Shown in pieces: positions 37,148-46,780 of a stretch of DNA of 64,000 nucleotides. Both the position numbers and the translations under genes were made by a program. Numbering within the stretch: position 1 is the first letter of the stretch; every line of letters begins with the position of its first letter. A model generated the notes under the pieces. It worked only from the letters and a program-made list of their open reading frames with translations, was not told the DNA's origin and did not search any database. Origin of the DNA: Paragyromitra xinjiangensis (Eukaryota > Ascomycota > Pezizomycetes > Pezizales > Discinaceae); contig JBCAMK010000020.1 in the NCBI GenBank assembly GCA_038503065.1, positions 682,001-746,000 of the forward strand, read 5' to 3'.

Positions 37148-38224
37148 ATGTCGTTCTATATGTTTCAGAGACCTATTATTCCCAAAAAGTTCTTCGGAAT
37201 TCAAGTTTGGGGAAAGCGGGACTCAGGTTGCAAACCTGTGGCCAGCGGCCAAATCACTATTGGGGTAGAATTAGAGGCCTATTTATACGGTCTCAACCCT
37301 CAATATACTGAGCTCGAACAGCTCAAAACCTATGAGTCTGTTGCCTCAGCCTTACAACCCTTGGCCAAGAAACTCAAGACTCGAGCCTCTGTAGTCGGCG
37401 TGGGCGAGGAAGAGGGCCCTGAAGTTTACGCAATCTTTCAGGTTGGGGAAGACATAAGCATCGACCCAAGCGCTGGCAGCGATGATTTATCTAGGAGTGG
37501 GATGTTGGGTATCGAGATCGCAACACCAATACTCCGAAACACTTCATGGAAGTGGGTGATCCCCGAGATGACCCGGGTCCTTAAAACATCGTTCAAACTT
37601 GGATTCAACTATTCCACAGGTTTACACGTCCACATTGGTATCGGTCGATCTTACAAGCTTCAAGACCTCAGGCGCATATCGAAAGCTATTGTTCTCTTCG
37701 AGAAACAGATGGACACGTACCATCATGTATCTCGTAGGGAATCAGGAGGCCCGGGATCGGTACCGACCTTTTGGATCCTCTCATGTCGTGATTACAGCCT
37801 ACCTCTTAAAGGCCTTAGCGACATCGACATGATGAAAAAGATAGATATAGCGGCGAACCACGAAGACGAAGGGATCGGAATAAGCCAACTCCTTCGTACA
37901 ATAAACTCCACGCCGGGCCAGGAGCTTTCGAAGCTATATGATGGGCACTTTTCACATCCTTTCAGAGGTTACCGGTATAATCTCACAAGTATTGTAGATA
38001 TCGGGACGGTCGAATTTCGACAAGCCATAGCAACTGACGATGGGGAACTTATAGTCGATTGGATAAGTAGGGTTATTAAGTTCGTGACGAGTGCCATAGC
38101 CACTCCCGATGAGATTTTTCATAATTGGGCCCAGTGTGGTATTAGTGATCCCGATGTTTATCGTCAATTTGGAGCTCCGCCTCCGGAAGGCCTCGAGACT
38201 AGGACAACTTCAAAGAATGGGTAA
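37148..38224 (+). CDS. Putative amidoligase (GCS-like COOH-NH2 ligase family), C-terminus probably frameshifted
   Basis: Amidoligase_2-type proteins are predicted to form amide bonds between a carboxylate and an amine using ATP; fungal members have no established substrate. The open frame of 358 codons carries the family motifs in order: GVELE at 39-43, an acidic DISID at 102-106, GIEIATPIL at 121-129, STGLHVHIG at 156-164, YRYNLTS at 275-281 and TVEFRQ at 287-292. The in-frame end, TRTTSKNG, looks unlike a natural terminus. In the +2 frame, immediately after a TAG, 38203-38373 encodes a plausible continuation beginning DNFKEWVTGPEGL. So the last codons are probably out of frame, through an indel, a sequence error or an unrecognised intron. 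No introns are evident upstream, unlike its neighbours. Confidence 0.78.
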   Translation: MSFYMFQRPIIPKKFFGIQVWGKRDSGCKPVASGQITIGVELEAYLYGLNPQYTELEQLKTYESVASALQPLAKKLKTRASVVGVGEEEGPEVYAIFQVGEDISIDPSAGSDDLSRSGMLGIEIATPILRNTSWKWVIPEMTRVLKTSFKLGFNYSTGLHVHIGIGRSYKLQDLRRISKAIVLFEKQMDTYHHVSRRESGGPGSVPTFWILSCRDYSLPLKGLSDIDMMKKIDIAANHEDEGIGISQLLRTINSTPGQELSKLYDGHFSHPFRGYRYNLTSIVDIGTVEFRQAIATDDGELIVDWISRVIKFVTSAIATPDEIFHNWAQCGISDPDVYRQFGAPPPEGLETRTTSKNG

Positions 38225-38373
38225 CGGGGCCGGAAGGACTCATCGCCTTTGGGAAGCTTTATCCTCAGGAACTTGATGTGGAGTTAATTTGGTTAGAAAG
38301 TGGAGTTCTGGGTTTTGCGATGGGTTTTTGTTTGCTAGTCGTATTTTCGGTCGTTTATTCAGCTAGGTATTAA
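38203..38373 (+). pseudogene. Out-of-frame continuation of the amidoligase
   Basis: These 56 codons, ending in TAA, follow the amidoligase in a different frame. They begin DNFKEWVTGPEGLIAFGK and end with a hydrophobic stretch around GVLGFAMGFCLLVVF. The preceding in-frame text ...FGAPPPEGLE would run naturally into it if five bases (ACTAG, 38198-38202) were absent. A short intron 38155-38202 with a GTTTAT donor and CTAG acceptor is also possible, but would remove well-formed coding sequence. That this is the original C-terminus is inference from reading continuity, not from an alignment. Confidence 0.5.
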
Positions 38374-38957
38374 TGTATTCAGGTCCCGAGGTCCCGTTTT
38401 CTCTATTACGGATTTTGGGAGTCAGAGAAAGTTGATTAAATAAGACTTCAAGATGGCGAAGACTCACCTTCCACGCACTAGTATTCATTCAATTACAATA
38501 GTTAAACATTACCCTCAAGCTTACGCGGAATCAAGAGTAGCCAATACCCTTTTTTGTGAAGTATATCCGAAGGGAGCAATGCGCGAGGTCAATCTCTACG
38601 CTTAATCATAAGTCGCTTTCCTGCTGTTAGGCGAGTGATATTATGTGACGCGACTCGATAGAGCGCAAGGTCATGGCTTCATCCTCACGTGATGTAAAAC
38701 ATACCTGATTAATACTATAATAATATATACTAGATACATAAGTTTTAAGATAGGAACTGATAGCTACCTACACGTCTATCCCAAGATCCAGCTCCCGCCT
38801 GCCTTAACCGGACACTTCAACACCACAGTGGCAACTATCTCACACCACGCGTATAGAAGCGGATATTGCGTCCAGAGTTTACAAATACGGTGGATTCAAC
38901 TCAAGCGAGGGGAGTAGTGATGGACATGACACAAGATATCTCGGGACCGGACGAGAC
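38374..38957. other. Intergenic, no gene recognised
   Basis: Nearly 600 bp of A/T-rich sequence between the amidoligase locus and the ankyrin fragment. I see no gene, RNA or clear repeat in it. Confidence 0.5.
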
Positions 38958-39314
38958 CTATTCCACGGGAGAGGATACCCCAAGACTTTCACGGCTGAGT
39001 AAAGGAGGGAGCACCCCGTAGTTGTCGAAATGGTTAACATCCGCTCCATGCTCCACAAAGAACCGCACTATCACCATGTCCCACCAAAGCCTGACCACAT
39101 TATGTAATGGCATGCATTCGTTACCCAGCAGCGTAGAGGTGCCCTTACCCATGCAATCGATATCTATGCTTCTTGATAGCAGCAGCTCGACGAAATTCTG
39201 GTGACCTTTCTCGGCAGCCCAGTGGAGCAAGATATCAGCACCATCTACCTCGATGGTAGAGGTGAGTTCGTGGAAGAGGAGATTTACGGGAGGGGGGGAA
39301 GTGGCGACAAGCAA
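38958..39314 (-). pseudogene. Ankyrin-repeat gene fragment
   Basis: About 118 codons encode ankyrin-like repeats: ILLHWAAEKGHQNFVELLL, then CMPLHNVVRLWWDMVIVRFF followed by VEHGADVNHFDNYG. There is no ATG at a sensible place: the frame opens through a TTG and runs upstream as PYLLVATSPPP, possibly from an acceptor (CTGGCCAG, near 39333-39340), but no first exon was found. The first full repeat is degraded (NECMPLHN in place of the usual TPLHxA). It may be a remnant of a larger fungal ankyrin gene or a small gene with missing exons. It sits next to the frameshifted amidoligase, in a stretch that looks less constrained than the housekeeping neighbours. Confidence 0.5.
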
Positions 39315-39683
39315 GTATGGAAGGGTAGAGGCTGGCCAGAGTCATGTACCCCCACCCCAGGCACTGTACCATAAATTATTAAATAAATTGTGGGATTATG
39401 CCAATATGGCTACTAGTCCTCCCTGACAGGGGAAAATACCATAGACTTACCCCATGAGAGGTGGTTGGTACATGCAAGAACCGGCTGCAGCTCTCTAGGT
39501 GGATATATGCGAGTGATAAGTTGTGGATCCAACTCCAACCCTAACCTTCATCTACATGTGACGTTACTAAGCCGCATACGTAGATCACCCGTGACCGCCT
39601 AGACTTCACCTCTCCCCACCTCCTCTCCTACTTAATTATCAGAATAGGAACCCCTCCTCCTCATTAACCTCAACTCCACTGCC
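39315..39683. other. Intergenic, upstream of LMBR1-family gene
   Basis: About 370 bp with a C/T-rich right end before the ATG at 39684, a likely promoter. Nothing else is recognised. Confidence 0.45.
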
Positions 39684-41873
39684 ATGGCTGTCACTTCAGA
39701 GGTCTTCTCGGCTCTCTGCTTGGTGACCCTGGCCGCCGTTGTTCTCCTTCTGCAACGCTACTTCCTGCCGTTACGCTCAACCCCGGAGTACCTGCTTGTC
39801 TCCACCTTTCTGCCATTATTCATATCGTCCTCTATTGTTGTACTAGTGCCTATAGATATCGCATCTTCCTCAGCTGGCGATTCTGGATCGCGGGGTAAAC
39901 CTTCCCATCTCAGTAATAGGGTGAGCTTGCTACTAAGGTACTCTTGAGTGAGGAATAGGTATTGTACTTCCCGAACGAGTTCTCCTCATAGCATGGCGAA
40001 TCTCCTACTGGCTTTGTTTTGTCCTCACATGGTACGCCCCTTCTATCGCTCTCTCTCTACGTCTTAGTGAAGCTAAACCTCTGTTAGGGCTGTTCTCCCT
40101 ATTCTTCAGTCTTACAGCAACTCTGGCCACCGGTCCCCGCGTAATCGTTTCCTCCAGGCTCTCCGTGAAAACGCCCGCTATCAACTTATGGTGCTTTCTA
40201 TCGGCGGTGTTGGCCTCATCTACGTCTTTCTCACCTCAGGTGTCCACATCGAATCACTCAAGGGGCTCGTAATGGCGCTATCCTACTGCTACGCTCTAGC
40301 CCTCGCAATCTTCCTTATGGGGCATGGCTTGGTCGCGATTCCACGAAATCTTATGCGTAATGCTAGCGTTCCTGGGAAGCTGCGAAGTCTGCAGATTGCC
40401 GCTCCCAGGACGTACGACAAATTTCTGGACGCAACGAATACGCTAGAGGAGGTAGAACAGGAAGTGTTGGCTGTGAGACAAAGGAAACATGGGTCTGCGA
40501 GGGAATTCCAGGAGTGGATTGAGGAGCTAGGAGAAATTGCACAGCTCCCGGAATCGACTCTATCTTCCACAGTGGTTAACACAGTAACTGGTGGAAGGCG
40601 TGGCGGTGCTCCCCCAGTGATTACGGAACAGTATCTGGCCTCCTTAACCTCACGCCTCAAAACAGCCCTCCACAAGCGGGCCCGCTTTACCGCCGAATGG
40701 CAGGCGCTGTGTCAATCTGCATCTGACGCCCAGGCCATTCTTGACTCTTCACGCACTCAACGGCTCACCTTCACTCACCACTTTTCCTCCCCTACCCTCC
40801 TCGAGAAGATATCCGTCCTAAACCAGTACACGCGTCATTTTCTTCACTACCACATCCTCCCGCAGTTTCATCGCATCCTCTCCATCCTCCTCTCTCTTGC
40901 ATCTGTGGTACTTATCTGGAGCGAAATTATTCATACAGCTTTCCCGAAACTCTCGCTTGTCGATTACACCGTTGTTCACCATCCTGACTCTCCCTCCGGT
41001 GCAGTCGGGTTTGCGGGACAGTGTATAGCTGCTGCATGGATCGCGTATATGTGTGCATGCGCCTACTCGTCTATGGCGACGGTGAAAGTTTGGGGGAACT
41101 ACGCGTTAGTGAAGCGCACCACCTCCGGCTCATCGGCATGTTTCTACGCTTCTTACGCAGCGAGGCTCACCGTGCCGCTCGCATATAATTTCACGGGGCT
41201 CTTGCACCCCTCAGTAAGCAAAGATACTGTATTCTTTGCATTTTTGGGGAAGCTAATTAATCTCACACCGCTCGGGGAAGGGTTTGATGGATTCTTTCCT
41301 ATGCTGATCCTCTTCCCGGTGGCTGCAACTGGTTTCGGGGTTTACGGATGGGTTAAGACAACCTTCGGCCTTGGTAATGTCCTAGCTGATGATGAAGATG
41401 ATGAAGATGGGCTCGGTGGGTGGAGGGAAGGTCGCGATCTGATAGAGCGTGAAATCCTCGGTGGCGTAACGAGAGGCGGGCTGGCCCGCTCAAATGCTGG
41501 CGGGGTAGGGCGGTATGATGGTGCGGTGGGTGCCGGGGATTCTAATAGTGGGCTTGGGGCACAAGCGCAACGAACCGGACGCACGGGACCTATCAGGCTT
41601 AGAGACGATGAAGAGGAGGACGATGTACCGGAAGAAGGGTTTTTTGGGGGTTTTATGCACAGAGTAAGGAATACGGTTGAGACCTTGGAAGCGCCAGGAT
41701 GGATGAAGGATTTTGAGACGGTGCAAAGGCCGAAGTGGTTCGGCGGTGGGAACAGTAGGGGTGCAAGTGGAGGGTATGGTAGTGGGAGGGGAGGAAGGGG
41801 GCAGGGAAGGCCGAGATGGAGCGCAGGGTGGGGAGGAGGGGAAGATGAGAGGGAGGGGCTACTAGGTACCTGA
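39684..41873 (+). CDS. LMBR1-domain multipass membrane protein (LMBRD2-like)
   Basis: LMBR1-family proteins are polytopic membrane proteins; the role of the fungal LMBRD2-like members is not established. Three exons, 39684-39894, 39959-40031 and 40088-41873, give about 689 aa. The joins rebuild the family stretch VLPERVLLIAWRISYW then FVLTWAVLPILQSYSNSG. Hydrophobic segments include VFSALCLVTLAAVVLLL near the N-terminus, FISSSIVVLVPIDIA, the LMVLSIGGVGLIYVFL region, ALALAIFLMGHGLVAIP, ILSILLSLASVVLIW, GQCIAAAWIAYMCACAY, and FFPMLILFPVAATGFGVYG. A long soluble helical section with LEEVEQEVLAVRQRK lies between two membrane clusters. The C-terminal 190 residues are acidic, then Gly/Arg-rich. The family is secure; cellular role is not. 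Confidence 0.9.
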
Positions 41874-42487
41874 CGGATGCTAAGGAAGGGAGAGGTGTGA
41901 TCATTGGCGTTTCAGTGCTCTTTTTCGGCCTTATTTGATTGATTTTGGGTTGCATTTGCATTTGCGCTTAGAGAACCTTGGACTAGGTGTTTAAATTGGA
42001 ATTGAGGGCTTTTATTAGTTTTGGTGTTATTATTGGTACTGTGTATAGACGGCTAAGAGTATAATTAAAGGGGGATACGTAGAGGGATTTTCTTTGACCG
42101 GAAATGGGTGGGTTGAGAATCGAAGGACTAGGAACATGAAGCAAAATAAGCCGCAAGTTGTGGGTATTGTGCTGGAATCTGGTCTTGTCAATCACTCTAA
42201 TCTCCATCGATTCATGGCACGAAGTAGAGTCTTCTCCCAGCCAGCTATCCATCAGACTATCCATCAATGCGTCTACTGCTTAAGCTTCCCCGCCGCCCAA
42301 GTCACTAGCCACCATAGCCGCTCAACTGATGCCAATGTTATCACCATTAGTATCTCATGCCCGGTTCTTGACTACCAAAATAACTCCATTTTGCGCTATT
42401 TCATGATTGCCCCATTTCCAGACTTTTTATTTTTTTGCTTGTACATGGGAACCCCGTAGAAGAAGACAGCTGAAAGAAAAAACGAAT
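41874..42487. other. Intergenic between convergent LMBR1-family and eL36 genes
   Basis: Both genes end toward this 614-bp stretch, which should hold their 3' untranslated regions and polyadenylation signals. The open frames seen are shadows. No RNA gene recognised. Confidence 0.5.
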
Positions 42488-43034
42488 TTAGTGACCAGCC
42501 CTTCTGGACTCGGCGATGACCCGTTGTAGCTCGTCGACCTTTCTCTTCGCACGGCCGAAGGTTCCGAGCTGTTTGTTGGGAAATTGTTAGCCTAGGCGGA
42601 GCAATGAGATAAGGAATGCGGAGAGACGTACCCGCTTCTTAGCGAGCTTACGCGCACGCTTGTCCTTGCTGTTGCGGAGCAACTCGATAACGCGCTTCTC
42701 ATAAGGGGCGAGTCTAATGTTTTTCAATGTTGATTAGCTTTCTAATTGTTCCAAAAACTAAACGGTTTTATCACAGGAGCAGAACGATATGGATGAGGAG
42801 ATACATACCCAGCAACTTCCTTAACGATCTCGCGAACAAAGGCGGTCTTCTTGGAGAGGGCACCCTTCCTGCGGGAAACACGAGCCTTAGGGTCACGAAG
42901 GGTCACTCCGCTATAGCCCTTGTTGATGCCGTAGGCGAGACCTTGATAATTCCCCCAAATTGCCATCAGTATTTTTCCGCACCCCAACAGCCAGAGCAGC
43001 CAAACGAAAACATACCAGTTTTTGCTACAGCCAT
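42488..43034 (-). CDS. RPL36: Large-subunit ribosomal protein eL36
   Basis: A cytosolic 60S subunit protein. Four small exons, 43034-43016, 42941-42809, 42713-42632 and 42568-42488, give 104 aa, the normal eL36 length. The assembled protein starts [18 protein letters not shown] and contains [39 protein letters not shown] and [19 protein letters not shown], all in the family order. The first intron's acceptor is AAG rather than CAG or TAG. The start lies 313 bp from the start of the divergent eS12 gene, so the two ribosomal protein genes probably share a promoter region. Call very secure. Confidence 0.96.
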
Positions 43035-43347
43035 GGTTAGTTTGTCGACGACGATAGTTGGTGGGGGTTGGGGTTTGTCGATGTCTTTGTCGTCTAACAG
43101 AAGGTGAAGTGGTAAATTGAAGTTGTGTGCGGTGCCCGGAATTCGCCAAGACTTGTGTTTAGTGTGGAGAAAAGTGACGGGTGCGGTGAGGGCTGGGGCC
43201 CTCGTGAGCCTTCGCCCCACGCACAATATCCACCTCGGCCGCGGGGCAACATTTTGGGGTTTCTTCTTTCTACTCTACAAGGAACTCTTCGAGGACGGTT
43301 AAAGACATCTACTTTCTCTATATACACGTTCACGAAATTCACACATC
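43035..43347. promoter_or_regulatory. Shared divergent promoter of eL36 and eS12
   Basis: The 313 bp between the two start codons must drive both ribosomal protein genes. It has a G/C-rich middle (CCTCGGCCGCGGGG near 43231) and A/T-rich flanks. No named factor site was identified. The shared role is inferred from orientation. Confidence 0.6.
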
Positions 43348-44016
43348 ATGGTACGTTCTGCAATTCCAATTTTTATTTGATAGGATGGTTAAACTAACGA
43401 CCCCACCAGTCTGACGCAGGAGAAGAAGTAAATCTTTCCAATCTCTATCACCGCTATCTTATTCATCAACTCTCCAAACTAACCTCTTTCTCCCCCCGCC
43501 AAAATTAGGTCCCTCAAGTTGAAGCCGCCGAGGAGATCGAGGTCCCCGCTGATGCCTCCGCCGGCAAAGGTCAAATGTCCGTTGAGGAAGCCCTAAAAGG
43601 TGTCCTCAAGCACGCACTCATTCACGATGGTCTCGCCCGTGGTCTCCGTGAAGCATCCAAGGCTCTCGATCGTCGCCAAGCTCACATGTGTGTACTGAAC
43701 GAGAACTGCGAGGAGGAGCCATACAAGAAGCTCGTTGAGGCACTGTGTGCGGAACATAAGATCCCGCTTATCAAGGTTGCGGACGGAAAGAAATTGGGCG
43801 AGTGGGCTGGTCTTTGTATGTTGCATCTCTCTGCTGTCTCCTACTATTGGTATAGTGGGTGTATGGGATGGGGACTAACATAGATGGTTAATAGGCGTTC
43901 TCGACCGTGAGGGTAACGCGCGCAAGGTCGTCAACTGCTCGTGCGTCGTTGTTCGCGACTGGGGTGAAGAATCCCAGGAGCGTAACGTCCTCCTTCAGTA
44001 CTTCCAGACCAGATAA
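43348..44016 (+). CDS. RPS12: Small-subunit ribosomal protein eS12
   Basis: A cytosolic 40S subunit protein. Four exons, 43348-43350, 43410-43427, 43509-43815 and 43895-44016, give 149 aa. The first coding exon holds only the ATG, directly followed by a GTACGT donor, and the second only 18 nt (SDAGEE). The rest matches the family: [55 protein letters not shown], then [20 protein letters not shown]. The acidic N-terminal extension ([16 protein letters not shown]) is usual for fungal eS12. It is divergent from eL36. Call very secure; the 3-nt first exon is a strong inference because the GT follows the ATG without spacing. Confidence 0.96.
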
Positions 44017-45436
44017 GCAAAATCATCGAAAAAAACGAGGGTAATATACCAACGGGCTTGGTTTTAGGCAGTGGCAGATGGTGGGGCTATTGTATGCTGG
44101 AATCACTTAAAAAAAAGGCGTATCAATGTAACTACATCTGTCTACCCTATACAAAAATCTGGGAAGGAGGCGTTTTGAAGCGAAAAAAAGTATCTTTCAG
44201 TCATATTTCGTGCACTTGCACTCGGTCGTGGCGTTAGTGTTGGTTGAAATTTACCTTCACGATTAGTGAACAAAAGTTGTCTACTATGTGAAGCACCTCA
44301 CATCTAATGGATCCCCTTCATACCAAGTAAAAGCCCATTGAATACCTACAATGCCATGTTAGATGTCCTCTAGTAAAATTTCATTGCGAAGGGATCGGCG
44401 TATTCACTAAATATCACTCGGACTTGGCACCGCATGAGCATGATCACGTCATAAACATCTATCTACCCTAATAGCAATCTTCCTAGCCCTTCGATATTAT
44501 AGAATATATATCCAATCACCTCATCTTGCCAATTGCTTTCTACAGAGATATAAAACCCCACTCACAAACCCCAATATAACCTGCTAAAACAACGCTCGAT
44601 CCATCACAAAATTTGCTCTTACTGCTTACAGCAGGGTTCTTCCACTCCTATCTCATTCCCACCCTATTTTCCCACAGTCATCGTATTTCATTCGCAATTG
44701 TAGCCAAATACTCTCTAGCTTGTAAGTTTTTTTCAAGGCTCCCTCGCTTGCTCTGCTAGAGCACGATGGTTTTTCGGTCGTTTTCGAACGAAACCTTACC
44801 AAGTTTTGTTTGTCTTTCCTAGAGCCAAGCACGTCGCGCTGGCACACCAACATCCGATAAAGTCGGTTTTCGGGTTTACCAAATCAGTCCTTAGACCGCA
44901 TCAGACGATCCATAGCGTACTTTCAAACCATTTGAATTATTAACCCAGGCTCGTTCCCATCCTCTGCTATCTATGGCTGCTGCAAGTTGTGTGTAGGGGC
45001 TGGGCACAAGACAATCGCCAATTCATTTGTGCAAGCTTTTCGCATGACATCTTGCCATCCAGTTATCGGTTTCCCAAAAATGGCATTGATACCACAAAGC
45101 AGACATACTACAGCACATAAACTGGCGACAAACGTGAAACCCACGAAATCTTTTATTCACATTAATCTTTGGATGATACAGATTAAAAGAGAGAAAAGAC
45201 AAAGGAGCACCATTCATTTGACACCTACGATTCTTCCTCATCATTTTATCTAACCTAGAGATTATAACACTAGCAGATAAACCATTTCGCTAACCCACCA
45301 ATATAATAGTACTCTGTAAGGTGAAAGACACGTCAAAGTTACAAAAGCTCTATCGAAATCGCGGGTGCTGTTTCGGGTGCCTAAAGGTGTTAACAATCCA
45401 ATCACTCTCACCAATCCGGATGGATCACTTACTGCT
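44017..45436. other. Intergenic, no gene recognised
   Basis: About 1.4 kb between the eS12 stop and the coiled-coil gene's stop, both pointing in. Only short motif-less open frames occur. No tRNA-like fold was found on reading for T-loop sequence. Confidence 0.5.
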
Positions 45437-46018
45437 TTAGACTGCGAGCTCAATGCCAACCAACGACTCATCCAAAAAACGGTCGTTGTCCTCATCGTCT
45501 ATACGCTGCACGATACGCCCACGCAGTTCGATGAGGGCTTCACGCTTCTCCTTAGCCTTTTTAATAAGTTTCTTGCGGTTATCCAGATCCCTTCCTTCGC
45601 GGTCAATCGCCTGCTGGAGCGCGGATATCTCCTCCCTCTGTAACACCAAGGCTTTATCGATCTAACACCCTCGATCTATCAGTGAAAGTCTATGGGGTAG
45701 TTTAAAATTATCACTTACAAACTCAACCCTCTGCGTGAATATTGGCTCAGAGAATTTAGTAGTTTTTTCATCAAATCCATCCGCGAAGATCAATTTACCA
45801 TTCGACGGCATGACTCCGTCAAGCTAAATATCTTTATCAGTTATTTTCGTCTCAGTGAATCTTTCCCTGGAACTTACGGATTCAAGCTCCTCCTGTGGCT
45901 CAGCAATGTTAATCGAGGTGTTGTGGTCATCGGACGAACCTGCATCTGGCTCCGGGGTGCTCGGCGATCCATGAGCCAATTCGCTCGAGCAGTCGATAGG
46001 CTGGGCTGGTAGATCCAT
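45437..46018 (-). CDS. Small coiled-coil protein, function unknown
   Basis: I do not recognise this family. Three exons, 46018-45878, 45823-45719 and 45661-45437, join in frame to about 156 aa, with GTAAGT donors at both introns. The N-terminus (MDLPAQPIDCSSELAHG) is Ser/Pro/acidic and probably disordered. The middle, SNGKLIFADGFDEKTTKFSE, may be a short conserved motif. The C-terminal third is a charged helix, REEISALQQAIDREGRDLDN then LIKKAKEKREALIELRGRI, typical of a coiled coil. A start 26 codons earlier at 46096 is in frame and cannot be excluded. The clean exon joins argue for a real gene; it could be a subunit of a nuclear or cytoskeletal complex, but nothing decides this. Confidence 0.7.
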
Positions 46019-46371
46019 CTTGTTGCGGGAAGGATTTGTGGTGGTGTGGTGTGATGTTGTTTGGTCGTGGCGATCGAGCTTCTCTTTTCCCTTCAAAGGT
46101 CAAATCAGGCTCTGGGGGCCCTCTCCTATGTTACTGGTTCTGTGTCACGCTTCATGGCAAAAAAAAGGAGGAAAGGGCCGCCAGTATTAGCTAGTAATCC
46201 ATTCAATACATATATCTATCTTCGATCAGTCACAACCACCTAATAGAATGTCAGCAGCATCCCAACATTCAGGGCAACGACATACCAAAACCAGCAAAAC
46301 TTCCCTTATTAACATCTTTTATACATTGGCTCTCCCTTCTCCCTTCTTATTTCTCTTACGTGCATCAAAGA

Positions 46372-46780
46372 TCACTCGACCCTCTCAAACCGTCCATCTC
46401 CCTCGTCTTCGTACTCGGTCCCTGTTTTAGTACCTGCAACCTTTACCGCTTGCGGTTTCTTCCTCTTTGGATCCTCACGCCGTCGACCTGGTCGTTCTGC
46501 ATCTTCGAGATGCTGTAAAACATCATCGAAATTGGTTGGATCCGTAGCTCTCTCCTGTACCCACCACTCGCGTCCACCGATTAGACCCAATACAACTACA
46601 AAGTAGTACAAAAGCTCCAGGTGGTTGGTTTACCTTGGCTCGCAAGCAAATCTTCCTCGCCGTCTCTGGGTGAACCAGCAACATAGTCGAAATCTCAATC
46701 CAGCTCTTTTCTGCGTGCCAATGCAGTGTTAAAATGGCTGCCCGTTTAAGGAGCGGTATTTGCGGGCCACGTGGAGGCAT
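46372..46780 (-). CDS. Small helix-turn-helix protein, possible transposase-derived DNA-binding domain
   Basis: Two exons, 46780-46634 and 46554-46372, give about 109 aa. The first encodes MPPRGPQIPLLKRAAILTL followed by HWHAEKSWIEISTMLL and HPETARKICLRAK. This is the helix-turn-helix pattern of Tc1/Psq-like transposase and homeodomain-like proteins: an opening KRAAIL helix, then a turn and a recognition helix ending in RKI. The second exon is charged and ends with a basic KRKKPQAVK then an acidic tail. No catalytic DDE domain is present, so it cannot transpose. It may be a domesticated HTH or a small fungal regulator. The second exon's acceptor (CAG at 46557-46555) was preferred over CGAG 12 bases upstream, giving a small uncertainty in the join. 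Confidence 0.6.
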
